From positions 1 through 57,257 of the forward strand of contig MGRM01000003.1 of the NCBI GenBank assembly GCA_001798185.1: a stretch of DNA of 57,257 bases. The letters are read 5' to 3'. This DNA comes from Deltaproteobacteria bacterium RIFCSPHIGHO2_02_FULL_44_16. GTDB taxonomy: Bacteria; UBA10199; 2-02-FULL-44-16. Below are positions 16,010 to 26,400 of this stretch, piece after piece; position 1 is the stretch's first letter, and each line of letters begins with the position of its first letter. The notes beneath the pieces were generated by a model. It searched no databases. It had not been told where the DNA came from and saw only the letters and a program-made list of their open reading frames with translations. A program made the translations under genes and the position numbers.

Positions 16010-18586
16010 CTAAAAAATCAATTCATCTCCACGAGCATCGATCTTGACCGTCATTCCCTCTTTTATTTTCCCTTCGAGGATTTTATTCGAAAGTGGATCT
16101 TGTACATATTTCTGCAATGCCCGCTTCAAGGGTCGCGCACCATACACCGGATCCCAACCGTGCTTCGCAAGAAGGGCTGTCGCCCTTTCTGTGAGGTGAA
16201 GTGAAATTTTTCTTTCTGCGAGCAAAGTTTCAAGTCGTTGTAGTTGAATCTCGACAATATGCATGAGATGTTTTTCGTCCAGTGAATGAAAAACAATCAC
16301 ATCGTCGATACGATTCAAAAACTCAGGTCGAAAATGTTGCTTCAGTTCTGCTAACTCTCTCTCACGAACCTCTTCTTCGTTTTCACTCTTTGACGTCATA
16401 TGTCGACTTCCAACATTTGAAGTCAGGATCAAAATCGTATTCGTGAAGTTCACAGTTCTCCCTTGTCCATCCGTAAGTCTTCCATCATCGAGAACTTGAA
16501 GCAGAATATTAAAAACATCGGGATGCGCTTTTTCAATTTCATCGATAAGAATAACCGCATACGGACGACGACGGATGGCTTCGGTGAGATATCCCCCCTC
16601 TTCATAACCGACATATCCCGGCGGAGCACCGATAAGACGCGCAACCGAGTGCTTCTCCATAAACTCACTCATATCGAGTCGCACCATGGCGTGCTCATCA
16701 TCAAACAAAAATTCCGCCACGGCTTTCGCCGTTTCCGTTTTTCCAACGCCTGTAGGACCAAGAAAAATGAATGAACCAATGGGCCTATTCGAATCTTGCA
16801 GCCCTGCACGTGATCTACGTACCGCATTTGCGACTTTGGCGAGTGCCTCCTCTTGTCCCACGACTCGTGCACGAAGCCTCTCTTCCATATGTAAAAGCTT
16901 CTGCATCTCTCCTTCGAGCATGCGGGAAATCGGAATTCCGGTCCATTTCGCCACGATCGCAGCAATGTCATCAGCGGTGACATCTTCCGTGAGCATCTTT
17001 TTATCTTTTTGAAAAATTTCCAATTTTTTCTGAAGTGATTCAAACTTCTTTTGAAGTTCAAGAATAATTCCATATTTGAGTTCAGCAGCGGTCTGAAGAT
17101 CTCCCTCTCGCTCAGCTCGTTCTTGATCGAGTTTTGCTTTCTCAATTTCTTCTTTGACTTTACGAATCGAAGTAATGATCTCTTTCTCTTGTTTCCAGTG
17201 GGCTTTTAACCCCTTCGATTTTTCTTTTATGTCAGCTATTTCTCGCTCCAATTTTTGAAGTCGTTCTTTACTGGCAGCATCATTTTCTTTTGCAAGAGCA
17301 GTTCGTTCGATTTCACGCTGCATAATCGCACGTTCGATTTCATCGATTTCAACCGGCATCGACTCAATTTCAATGCGAAGCTTCGAAGCTGCTTCATCGA
17401 TCAGATCAATGGCTTTATCAGGAAGAAAACGATCGGCAATATATCGGTGAGAAAGTGTCGCCGCGGCGATAATCGCTGCATCTTGAATTCGAACACCGTG
17501 ATGAACTTCATATTTTTCCTTCAAACCTCGCAAAATAGAAATAGTGTCTTCAACCGAAGGCTCACCGACATAGACTTGCTGGAAACGCCGCTCGAGCGCT
17601 GCATCTTTTTCGATATGCTTTCGATATTCGTTGAGCGTTGTCGCGCCCACACAACGCAGTTCTCCTCGTGCAAGAGCAGGTTTCAGCATATTCGACGCAT
17701 CAATCGCTCCTTCGGCTCCTCCAGCCCCCACGAGTGTATGCAACTCATCGATGAAAAGAATAACTTGTCCTTCTGAAGCCGTGACTTCCTTCAGCACCGC
17801 TTTGAGTCGATCCTCAAACTCTCCGCGATATTTAGCTCCTGCAACAAGTGACGCAAGATCAAGGGTGATTAATTGTTTCTCTTTCAGCGTTTCAGGGATG
17901 TCCCCCTTGACAATGCGCTGAGCAAGTCCTTCGACAATAGCGGTCTTTCCAACGCCCGGCTCACCGATCAAAACTGGATTATTTTTTGTTCGCCGAGAGA
18001 GGACATGAATCACACGACGAATTTCATCGTCGCGGCCGATAACCGGATCGAGCTTTCCTTTGCGAGCAAGTTCGGTCAGATCACGTCCATATTTTTTGAG
18101 GGCCTGATATTTTGCTTCAGGATCTTGATCCATCACTCGATGTGGACCTCGAACTTCTGCGAGAACTTTCAGAATAGTTGTAGGAGTAGCTCCATATCTC
18201 TGAAGGAGCGCAGCTGCTTTGCATTCTTTGATCGCTACTATTCCCAAAAGGAGATGTTCGGTAGAAACAAATTCATCTTTCAGTTTTTCCGCTTCTTGAA
18301 AGGCTTGTTCAAAAACTTGATTCAACGAACGTGATAAAGAGACTTGTCCTGTGGTGGCTCCTGTCACCTGAGGAAGATTTTGGAGGACATCTGACAATTC
18401 CTCTTCAAGACGAGCCATGTTGATCCCAATTTTTTTCAATATTGCAGGAACAAGTCCCTCTTCCTGCTGAAGAAGGGAGAGAAAAAGGTGTTCGGGAGTT
18501 AACTCCTGTTGATTTTGTTTTCCCGCAATTTCCTGAGCTTTTTGAAAAGCTTCCTGGGCCTTGAGTGTCAATCGGTCAAATCGCAT
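16010..18586 (-). CDS. clpB: ATP-dependent disaggregase ClpB
   Basis: An Hsp100 chaperone that extracts polypeptides from aggregates with DnaK. It is 858 residues, the usual length. The N-domain has two Clp-N repeats ([32 protein letters not shown]). AAA1 has GEPGVGKT near 205 and [14 protein letters not shown] coiled-coil middle domain spans about 400-525 and is rich in Glu/Lys. AAA2 has [12 protein letters not shown] near 605 and [16 protein letters not shown]. The start has AAGGAG 6 bases upstream, and a heat-shock-like promoter lies 24-52 bases before the ATG. It is monocistronic and bracketed by an inverted pair of MITE-like elements. Confidence 0.97.
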   Translation of the reverse strand: MRFDRLTLKAQEAFQKAQEIAGKQNQQELTPEHLFLSLLQQEEGLVPAILKKIGINMARLEEELSDVLQNLPQVTGATTGQVSLSRSLNQVFEQAFQEAEKLKDEFVSTEHLLLGIVAIKECKAAALLQRYGATPTTILKVLAEVRGPHRVMDQDPEAKYQALKKYGRDLTELARKGKLDPVIGRDDEIRRVIHVLSRRTKNNPVLIGEPGVGKTAIVEGLAQRIVKGDIPETLKEKQLITLDLASLVAGAKYRGEFEDRLKAVLKEVTASEGQVILFIDELHTLVGAGGAEGAIDASNMLKPALARGELRCVGATTLNEYRKHIEKDAALERRFQQVYVGEPSVEDTISILRGLKEKYEVHHGVRIQDAAIIAAATLSHRYIADRFLPDKAIDLIDEAASKLRIEIESMPVEIDEIERAIMQREIERTALAKENDAASKERLQKLEREIADIKEKSKGLKAHWKQEKEIITSIRKVKEEIEKAKLDQERAEREGDLQTAAELKYGIILELQKKFESLQKKLEIFQKDKKMLTEDVTADDIAAIVAKWTGIPISRMLEGEMQKLLHMEERLRARVVGQEEALAKVANAVRRSRAGLQDSNRPIGSFIFLGPTGVGKTETAKAVAEFLFDDEHAMVRLDMSEFMEKHSVARLIGAPPGYVGYEEGGYLTEAIRRRPYAVILIDEIEKAHPDVFNILLQVLDDGRLTDGQGRTVNFTNTILILTSNVGSRHMTSKSENEEEVRERELAELKQHFRPEFLNRIDDVIVFHSLDEKHLMHIVEIQLQRLETLLAERKISLHLTERATALLAKHGWDPVYGARPLKRALQKYVQDPLSNKILEGKIKEGMTVKIDARGDELIF

Positions 18587-18609
18587 GCTTTCTCCTTGAG
18601 TTGCCCTTT

Positions 18610-18638
18610 ATATGTGGTAGAGACGCTGAAAGATCAAG
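18610..18638 (-). promoter_or_regulatory. Heat-shock (sigma-32-like) promoter of clpB
   Basis: On the minus strand CTTGATC, a 14-base spacer and CCACATAT match the sigma-32 pattern CTTGAAA-N13-15-CCCCATNT with three mismatches in total. The site ends 24 bases before the clpB ATG, leaving a short leader that contains the AAGGAG ribosome binding site. Confidence 0.6.
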
Positions 18639-18860
18639 AAGGCACAAAATGGCTCATCCGTCAGCGTGTGAAAGCTTAGGTCGATAAGACGAAGTTGAGG
18701 GAATAATTTTTGATGAAAAACGATTTTTTTAAAAAAAAATGAAGAAATTATTTCTTTCTAAACCATTTGAAAACTAAAGGAAATCTAACAAACTTCTCTG
18801 AAGGACTTAAATTAAAGCAACAATTCCTATTTTCAATCGATAATACGTATTGAACGGGGG

Positions 18861-19001
18861 AAAGTTTTTGTTTTCAAAGAGATACACTTTGATGTCATCG
18901 CGAGCGAAGCGTGGCGATCTCCCGAGTAAACAGAGGAGATTGCCACGCCCTTCGGGCTCGCAATGACAACGAGTGTCACCCAGGGTTACGCAGGAGGTCT
19001 A
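18861..19001. mobile_element. MITE-like element, right (inverted, shorter) copy (family R5)
   Basis: About 141 bases that are the reverse complement of 15751-15893 with only a few differences, ending in GGTTACGCAGGAGGTCTA. The inner end of the 178-base copy is missing here. Its outer tip now reads AGGAGG and lies directly before the ATG at 19002. The rest of the 415-base gap before it is AT-rich clpB upstream sequence. Confidence 0.8.
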
Positions 19002-19502
19002 ATGGCTAATCAAAATAATGGAGCAATTTCACCCGCCAAATGTGTCCAACAACGAGGAACACCTTATCCCAACCTTGCCGGTGAAAATATAGAAGACGAA
19101 AAGATAAAAATGACTCAAGCTATTTACGAAACTGCAAAAGTTGTCAGGGATTGTTATTTGGACTCAGCAGATCAGGATCAAGCCTTCGCTAATTATGGAG
19201 AGAAAGCCATTCGTCATTTTCAAAACACTAAACTATGGGCCCAACTAACAGCCGCTGAACAATTTTCAATTATTGATGAGATAGACTCTCGATTTGATGC
19301 AACGGATATTAACTGTCCTCCACAAGATACAATGTGTAATGTTAGTGTCGCCATACGAGATGGACTTGCTGATGCCGCGTTTCTAGTTGGAACCGCTGTC
19401 GTACTAATAGTAGCAGTTCTTGCAATTCATGATGATGTTTTTTCACTTACAATGGCTTTCAATAAAAACGCAATTGATCCCGAAACACCGAGGCTCGATT
19501 GA
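19002..19502 (+). CDS. Small protein with one membrane helix, unknown function
   Basis: 166 residues from the ATG at 19002. An in-frame ATG at 18963 exists, but its 13 codons lie inside the MITE end, and a perfect AGGAGG lies 3 bases before 19002. The N-terminal two-thirds is polar and helical (KMTQAIYETAKVVRDCYLD, AEQFSIIDEIDSRFD). A hydrophobic helix AAFLVGTAVVLIVAVLAI lies near residues 125-143. Four or five cysteines, including CPPQDTMC, are noticeable. I recognise no family. It is 115 bases upstream of a secreted peptidase, same strand. Lower confidence because both composition and context suggest an accessory gene. Confidence 0.6.
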   Translation: MANQNNGAISPAKCVQQRGTPYPNLAGENIEDEKIKMTQAIYETAKVVRDCYLDSADQDQAFANYGEKAIRHFQNTKLWAQLTAAEQFSIIDEIDSRFDATDINCPPQDTMCNVSVAIRDGLADAAFLVGTAVVLIVAVLAIHDDVFSLTMAFNKNAIDPETPRLD

Positions 19503-19617
19503 AATTTTTGTCTTTGGATAGATTAAGAATACGTAGCAATTTAAGCATTTTAATCTCCCTTTACACCTTTTTTCGCACTTGATAGCAATCTCTCCTATTC
19601 ACAACCAAGGAGAGAAC

Positions 19618-21609
19618 ATGAAAAAAATTTATCTTTTAATTACTCTTTTTCTTGTCGGATATGTTCAACATTCTTTCGCGGCAATAACATCAACATTCAA
19701 TCAAGTAAGTCGCACTGACTTCAATCGCATTTCAGCGGAGCTTTCGCTTCCACTTTTTTGGAGTGAGGATCGCGATCACAACAATGCCATCTCTCCTGAT
19801 GAAGTTGCTGTTCTTTGGGGAATCACCTCAACAACGCAAAATATGTGGATTGTAGGGACAAACAAATTCTCACCCGAGTTCCTCAATGCCTATCAGCGAA
19901 TTGTCGATGTGCATCAACATGGACATGCATTTACGGCTCTTCCACGAAAAGAGGTCAAACGTCGAAATACAGTCTTAAAAGAGCTAGCGCAAAGCAGACC
20001 GACACTTGTAGCAACGAATTTGACGAATACGACATCGGAAGATCAAGCCATCGTAAAACACATTCTCGAAGCAGCCAAAACCATCGAAAAACTTTATGCC
20101 ATGCAACAAGGTGTGGATGGACTCGCACATCAAATTCCGGAAGATGATACGATGAGCCATACGCTCTTTTATCGAAATCAAACTCCGTGGTGTGTAGCAT
20201 CGCAAACAGAATCTGATAAAAACTGTAATGCTCTTCCCACAAAACCCAAAAAGATTTCTGGGCTCTATCCAAAAGAGATTCAAAAGAAAAAAACATTCTG
20301 TGAAACACTCGAGAAAAATCCTGACAACGCTAAACTTCTACATCAATTCGCTGTCGTCAAGAATGGTGGAGGTTCTCTCACCTCTATCCCCTATCATCAA
20401 GCCTATGCTCGTGAAATGCAGGACGTAAGTATATCTCTGCAAAAGGCAGCTCAGGCCATTACCAGTAAAACAGAGCAACCGTTCAAGCATTATCTTCTCG
20501 CAGCTTCCCAAGCGTTTCTTGACGATAGCTGGGAGCAAGCAGACGAAGCGTGGGCAAAAATGAATGCTGAAAATTCGAAGTGGTATCTCCGCATTGCTCC
20601 CGATGAGGTCTACTTTGAGCCGTGCAGTCGTAAAGCCGGATTTCATGTCAGTTTTGCGCGCATCAACCAAGCATCGCTGCAGTGGCAACGGAAACTCGAT
20701 CCTCTGAAACAAGAGATGGAACAGGAATTCGCAGAACGTGCCGGCGAGCCTTACACAGTACGAAAGGTCTCTTTTCATCTTCCTGACTTCATTGATATCG
20801 TTGTGAATGCCGGAGATGCCAGAAGCCCTCAAGGAGCAACAGTTGGCCAGAGTCTGCCCAACTGGGGTCCTGTCGCAAATGAAGGGCGAGGACGTACTGT
20901 TGTCATGTCCAATCTTTACACTGATGCGGACAGCATAAAAAGTAAACGCGATCGGGCAGAATCGCTTTTCTGCGCAGCATCTATGGAAAGTTTTCGTGAT
21001 GATGAAACGTTATCGCTCATGAAAACAATTCTGCATGAAGCTTCTCACAATCTTGGTCCTTCCCATGAATATCGCGCGTATGGAAAAACAGACGACGAAG
21101 CCTTTGGAGGACCACTTGCGAGCATGCTTGAAGAACTGAAAGCCGAAACGGGTGGACTCTATTTCGTCGATTGGCTCCGAAAGAGAAATATCATCTCGGA
21201 AAAAGAGGCACATCAATCCTATAATGATAGTGTCCAATGGATGTTTAGACAGCTTTCGCGCGAAATGTATACCTCGAGCGGAAAACCGCGTCCTTATACG
21301 CAGCTCGCCGCAATCCAATTTGGACATTTGCTTAAAAACAACGCTCTCACCTGGAACTCTGAAACGCTGGCAGCAAACGGGAAAGATAAAGGCTGTCTTG
21401 AATTACATCTGGACCAATTCCCAGAGGCTGTTCATACGCTCATGGAAACGGTTGCGGGAATCAAAGGTCGTGGAGATAAAGATGGCGCCAAAGCTTTGCA
21501 AACAGCATTTGTCGACAACCAAGGTTCGACCAAAAAGATTTATGCTGTCATCAAGGAACGAAATCAGCGAACACCGAAAACAAGCTTTGTGTATGCGGTG
21601 AAGTATTAG
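19618..21609 (+). CDS. Secreted M49-like (dipeptidyl-peptidase III-type) zinc peptidase
   Basis: 663 residues. A Sec signal peptide (MKKIYLLITLFLVGYVQHSFA, cut about 21) shows export to the periplasm or beyond. HEASH at 473-477 supplies two zinc His and the catalytic Glu. EELKAE at about 505-510 matches the EExxAE element that gives the third ligand in M49 enzymes. An upstream AGDARSPQGATVGQSLPN block also resembles bacterial M49-like proteins. HEASHNLGPSH could alternatively be read as a metzincin HExxHxxGxxH. AAGGAG lies 5 bases before the ATG. A 20-residue stretch DRDHNNAISPDEVAVLWGIT near 51-70 resembles an EF-hand loop, common in this subfamily's exported members by inference only. Confidence 0.78.
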   Translation: MKKIYLLITLFLVGYVQHSFAAITSTFNQVSRTDFNRISAELSLPLFWSEDRDHNNAISPDEVAVLWGITSTTQNMWIVGTNKFSPEFLNAYQRIVDVHQHGHAFTALPRKEVKRRNTVLKELAQSRPTLVATNLTNTTSEDQAIVKHILEAAKTIEKLYAMQQGVDGLAHQIPEDDTMSHTLFYRNQTPWCVASQTESDKNCNALPTKPKKISGLYPKEIQKKKTFCETLEKNPDNAKLLHQFAVVKNGGGSLTSIPYHQAYAREMQDVSISLQKAAQAITSKTEQPFKHYLLAASQAFLDDSWEQADEAWAKMNAENSKWYLRIAPDEVYFEPCSRKAGFHVSFARINQASLQWQRKLDPLKQEMEQEFAERAGEPYTVRKVSFHLPDFIDIVVNAGDARSPQGATVGQSLPNWGPVANEGRGRTVVMSNLYTDADSIKSKRDRAESLFCAASMESFRDDETLSLMKTILHEASHNLGPSHEYRAYGKTDDEAFGGPLASMLEELKAETGGLYFVDWLRKRNIISEKEAHQSYNDSVQWMFRQLSREMYTSSGKPRPYTQLAAIQFGHLLKNNALTWNSETLAANGKDKGCLELHLDQFPEAVHTLMETVAGIKGRGDKDGAKALQTAFVDNQGSTKKIYAVIKERNQRTPKTSFVYAVKY

Positions 21610-21626
21610 GGAAATATTTTATCATA

Positions 21627-23102
21627 ATGATTACCTCTTTTTTTAAAACAGGACGAAATGATTCTTGCCCTTGCGGCAGTGGAAAAAAATTCAAGAAGTG
21701 TTGCCTCTCAAAACAGGAAAACATTTATCGACAGGCACTTCCGCCACTCCGAAAGCTTTCAAAGAATCTCGATATTCCACTTCTCAAACGTGGTCAGCAT
21801 CTCTATGGTCCAGATTTTCTTCAAAGCGCATGGCTTGATTTTTGGATGGAGGATGATCCCCCTGAGTTTGATTTTTCAGAAATTGCCCAGTGGTTTATGC
21901 CTTGGGTCTTTTATCACTGGATTCCTTCACCTGAAACTCTTGAAGAAGTCGGTCCTTCTCAAGAGCTGAACGGGCCGATTGCCGCTGATTATTTGGAAAA
22001 AGAAGGAAAGCGTCTTGATGCAGCCTCCCGCGAATTGATCATCACAACGCTTGCGCAGCCTTTTAGCCTTTGGGAGGTTCAGCGAGTTGAACCTGGGGTC
22101 GGAGTGGAAGTAAAAGATTTGCTCCTTCCCGACCGTACATTTTTTGTGCGCGAAGTTCGCGGGTCCGAAGGTCAATGTCGTTGGAACACCATGTTTGCAA
22201 AAGTAGTGACCTATCAGGATGAATCGATCTTTGAAGGATCACTGATTCCCGTTTTTCCGCCTATAGAGACTGAGAAGATCGTGAAACTCATGAAAAGGAT
22301 TCTCAAAGAAATCACAGGAAAAAAGTCACAATGGAATACAGAAGATCTTTGTGACGCGTCGTGGATCATGATGCGAGCATATCTCGTGTATGCAGAAGAG
22401 AAATGGAATACTTTTGAAATGCCAAAAATGCGAAACACAGACGGAGAAGATTTTGTTCTCTGCAAACTTTTTTATCGATTTGATCCCCGCCAGAAAGAAA
22501 AGCTTCAAACAGCAATTTTAAATCTTCAGGGAATTTTTGATCCTGAGGACGAGGTTGACGAGGAAGGAAAGGAATGTATCACTTTTACCTGGATTCGGAA
22601 GGGTAACAAGGTCCACAAACATTGGGAAAATACAATTCTTGGAACAGTATCGCTTTATCTCAAGACCTTGCTGCTTGAAACAAACTCTCGTGAACGAGTA
22701 AAGCGACTACGAATGCTTCTTGAAAAAGAGTGCGGCGAATTGATTGAGTTTCAATATGATTCTTATCTTGAAGCAGACTCAGAGGTTATGAAAGCAAAGT
22801 TGCAAAGGATGTCGCTCACATCAGAAAATTCAAAAATACAAGGCGGCAACGATATCCCTCCAAAAATCAAACAACAGATCATTCGTAAGCATCTCGAAAA
22901 ACACTATGAACAGTGGCCTGATACACCTTTGCCTGCGCTTCAGGGAAAAACACCGCGGGAGGCTGTGAACAGTCGATCAGGGAAAAAAGAAGTCGAATCG
23001 ATTGTCAAGATGATGGAAAACAGAAGCGGAGATGAAGAGAATGACTTGTTTTATGATTTTAACAAGCTCAGAAGAACACTCGGTTTGCAAGAGGTTGAGT
23101 AA
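21627..23102 (+). CDS. SEC-C motif protein of unknown function
   Basis: 491 residues. The N-terminus carries a SEC-C zinc motif, GRNDSCPCGSGKKFKKCC (C14, C16, C25, C26), as at the end of SecA, where it binds zinc and SecB. Most of the protein (40-430) is unfamiliar and rich in charged helices. The C-terminal PLPALQGKTPREAVNS stretch, about residue 432-447, is a recurring tail in SEC-C proteins and resembles a small antitoxin-like (DUF2384/Xre-type) module. It begins 17 bases after the M49-like gene, so the two may be co-transcribed. Function unknown. Confidence 0.75.
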   Translation: MITSFFKTGRNDSCPCGSGKKFKKCCLSKQENIYRQALPPLRKLSKNLDIPLLKRGQHLYGPDFLQSAWLDFWMEDDPPEFDFSEIAQWFMPWVFYHWIPSPETLEEVGPSQELNGPIAADYLEKEGKRLDAASRELIITTLAQPFSLWEVQRVEPGVGVEVKDLLLPDRTFFVREVRGSEGQCRWNTMFAKVVTYQDESIFEGSLIPVFPPIETEKIVKLMKRILKEITGKKSQWNTEDLCDASWIMMRAYLVYAEEKWNTFEMPKMRNTDGEDFVLCKLFYRFDPRQKEKLQTAILNLQGIFDPEDEVDEEGKECITFTWIRKGNKVHKHWENTILGTVSLYLKTLLLETNSRERVKRLRMLLEKECGELIEFQYDSYLEADSEVMKAKLQRMSLTSENSKIQGGNDIPPKIKQQIIRKHLEKHYEQWPDTPLPALQGKTPREAVNSRSGKKEVESIVKMMENRSGDEENDLFYDFNKLRRTLGLQEVE

Positions 23103-23275
23103 AGTTTGAAACGAAAATAAAAACCCCACCGATCACGCTCATCTTGCCGAAGCTTTTGCGTAGGCTGATTACGAGTGAGAAGTGGGGCACTGCGCTCTTC
23201 GCTACGCCATAGTCCAGCAGAGCAGGACGAAGGCGAGCAGGCTGATCGATCTGGACTCCCTTCAGAAATAAAATT

Positions 23276-23388
23276 GTCATTGCGAGGAACGCCGTGACGA
23301 AGCAATCTCCCGAGCATCATGAAGAAAATGTATGTCGTTGAAGCATCTTACGTGATCACTGGAGATTCTTCGCTTCGCTCAGAATGAC
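23276..23388. repeat. Chimeric palindromic repeat (R7 left arm + R6 right arm)
   Basis: It starts with GTCATTGCGAGGAACG..GAAGCAATCTCC (the R7 arm, as at 33563-33597) but ends with GGAGATTCTTCGC..CTCAGAATGAC (the R6 arm, as at 31415-31480). It fills the right part of the 308-base convergent gap between the SEC-C gene and carB. The left part (23103-23275) holds no gene that I recognise, only an imperfect CCCCAC...GTGGGG inverted repeat at about 23125-23190. Confidence 0.75.
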
Positions 23389-23410
23389 AAACATTCAAAC
23401 ATACAGACCT

Positions 23411-26400
23411 CTACTGATATTCCTGCCACGATTTGATGGTGAGATCAGAAAGTTCTTTGCGGGAGATGGCCTCGACAAAGCGCTTGGCGAGCTGAAGATT
23501 GGTAATAAGAGGAATACCGAAATCTGCAGCAGCGCGACGGACGTGATAGCCATTGGAAAGTTCTTCACGGTGAAAACTTTTGGGAATATTGACGACAAGA
23601 TCGACTTTTCCCTGCGCAACCACATCGATCGCCTGAGGTTGTTTTTTTTCAGATGGCCAATAAACTGCTTCCACCGTGAGTCCATGCTCCCGATAAAATG
23701 CCGCTGTTCCCGATGTCGCAAAGAGGTGAATCCCTCGCTCTTGTAACTCCTTCACCGCAGGTATGAAATCTGTTTTCTGCTCAAGAGAACCGGTTGAAAG
23801 TAAAATTCCTTTGATCGGAAGTCGATACCCCACCGAGAGAAGTGATTTCAGAAACGCTTCTTCAAAATCATCTCCGAGACACCCGACTTCTCCGGTTGAT
23901 GCCATCTCGACTGAGAGTATCGGATCAGCGCCAGAGAGACGCGTAAAGGAAAAGTGTGGCGCTTTCACACCAACATATTCCAGATTAAACGGCTTGAGAC
24001 GAAATGAAGGGAGTGGCTTCTCCATCATAATATGAACTGCAAGATCGATGAGATTGGTACCACAGACTTTGGAGACAAACGGAAAACTTCTCGAAGCGCG
24101 AAGATTACATTCGATCACACTCACTTCATTTTCTTTTGCAAGAAACTGAATATTAAAGGGACCATTGATCTCTAATGCTTCCGCGATGCGAGAGGCAATG
24201 CTTTTAATTTTTCGAGCCGTTTCGAGATACATGCGCTGTGGCGGAACCACCATGGTCGCATCGCCAGAGTGAACACCAGCATTTTCCACATGCTCAGAGA
24301 TCACATACGCAATGAGTTTTCCTTTTGCTGCCACCGCATCGATTTCAAGTTCTTTCGCTCCAAGGATAAATTGACTGACCACCACCGGATGTTCGGGTGA
24401 AACATCAGCTGCTTTTTCGAGAAACGTCACAAGCTCTGTATCGCTTGTGGCCACAGCCATCGCAGCACCCGAAAGAACATACGAAGGACGAACTAAAATC
24501 GGATATCCTAATTCCTGTGCAAACTTCTTGGCTCCTTCAAGAGAAGTGACTTCGTTCCAAGCAGGTTGGACAATATCAAGTTCATCCAACAGCGCGGAAA
24601 ATTTGTGTCGATTTTCAGCGCGATCAATCGAAGCTGCGCTTGTTCCAAGAATATTCACTCCCGCTTTCGACAATTTAAGGGCAAGATTATTCGCCACCTG
24701 TCCTCCGGTGGCAACAATAATACCCAAAGGCTTTTCCCGTTCATAAAGATCGAGAACAGTTTCAAACGTGAGTTCATCAAAATAGAGGCGATCGCAAACA
24801 TCGTAATCAGTAGAAACTGTTTCAGGATTACAGTTCACCATGATCGTTTCAAATCCGAGCTTACGAAGTGACTGCACCGCATTGACACTGCACCAATCAA
24901 ATTCAACAGAACTTCCGATACGGTAGGCGCCAGAGCCGAGCACCATCACACTTTGACGGGATGGAAAAGAAACATCATCTTCGACACCATTATAGGTCGT
25001 ATAGAGATAATTGGTTTTTGCAGGATATTCTGCGGCAAGAGTATCGATCTGCTTTACCGACGAATGAATTTTTTCTTTTTGACGAAAGAGACGAATGTCT
25101 CCTTCTGATTGCTTTGTTATGCGTGCAATCTGTCGATCTGAAAATCCGTATTGCTTTGCCTCGCGTAATAATTCCTTTGTCATTCCCGCGAAGGCGGGAA
25201 TCTCATGAGATCCCTGCTTTCGCAGGGATGACAATCTTTTTTCAATTACAGCAATATTCGCAAGTTTACTTAAAAACCAAGGATCGATATGAGAGAGTTC
25301 ATACAAGCGATCAATGCTCATCCCTTCTTGAAGCCCCTGATAGAGCGCAAAAATTCGTTCATCTGTCGGTGTTTTGATGCTCTCCGTAAGCGAGGCTGAA
25401 CTGTTCTTAAATCCGACAAGACCATCCACTCCAATTTCACACATTCGAAGTCCCTTCTGAAGAGCTTCTTCGAATTTGCGGCCGATCGCCATCACTTCGC
25501 CGACCGATTTCATTCCAGAACCAATTTGCTTTGAAACAAAACGAAATTTTTTCAAATCCCATCGTGGAATTTTGACCACGACATAATCCAGCGCAGGTTC
25601 AAAACATGCCGTCGTCGTTCCGGTTACAGAATTTTTCACTTCAAGAAGTGATTTTCCAAGCGCGAGCTTCGCTGCCACAAAAGCGAGCGGATACCCTGTT
25701 GCCTTTGAAGCAAGTGCTGAACTGCGTGAGAGCCGTGCATTGACTTCAATCACGCGATAACGGTCTGATTTTGGATCAAGAGCATATTGAATATTACATT
25801 CGCCCACAATTCCCAAATGACGAACTGTCTTGATCGCCACTTCGCGAAGGTGATGATATTCACGATTGGTTAATGTCTGCGACGGCGCAACGACAATGCT
25901 TTCACCGGTATGAATTCCCAGCGGATCAAAGTTTTCCATATTGCACACCGCAATACAGTTATCAAAACGATCACGCACAATTTCGTACTCAACTTCTTTC
26001 CAACCCTGCAAATATTCTTCGATGAGAACTTGATCGGCATGCACAAGTCCTGCTGTCACTCGATCGCGCAACTCTTTTTCATCTGCACAGCGACCAGATC
26101 CAAGCCCGCCAAGTGCATACGCAATGCGGACCATAATCGGATACCCAATTTCATCAGCAGCATGAAGCGCTTCTTTCAAATTTCCGACAGCTTGACTCCG
26201 CGGAACCGCAACATCAATTTGCGCTAAACGCTTCACAAAACGCTCTCGATCTTCAGTATCTTCAATGGTTGCAACAGGAGTTCCTAAAACCTCAACATGA
26301 AAGGTATCGAGAACGCCAGACTGTTTTAATTTCACGCCGCAATTGAGAGCTGTCTGCCCACCAAAGGAGAGAAGAATTCCATCAGGACGTTCTTTCTTGA

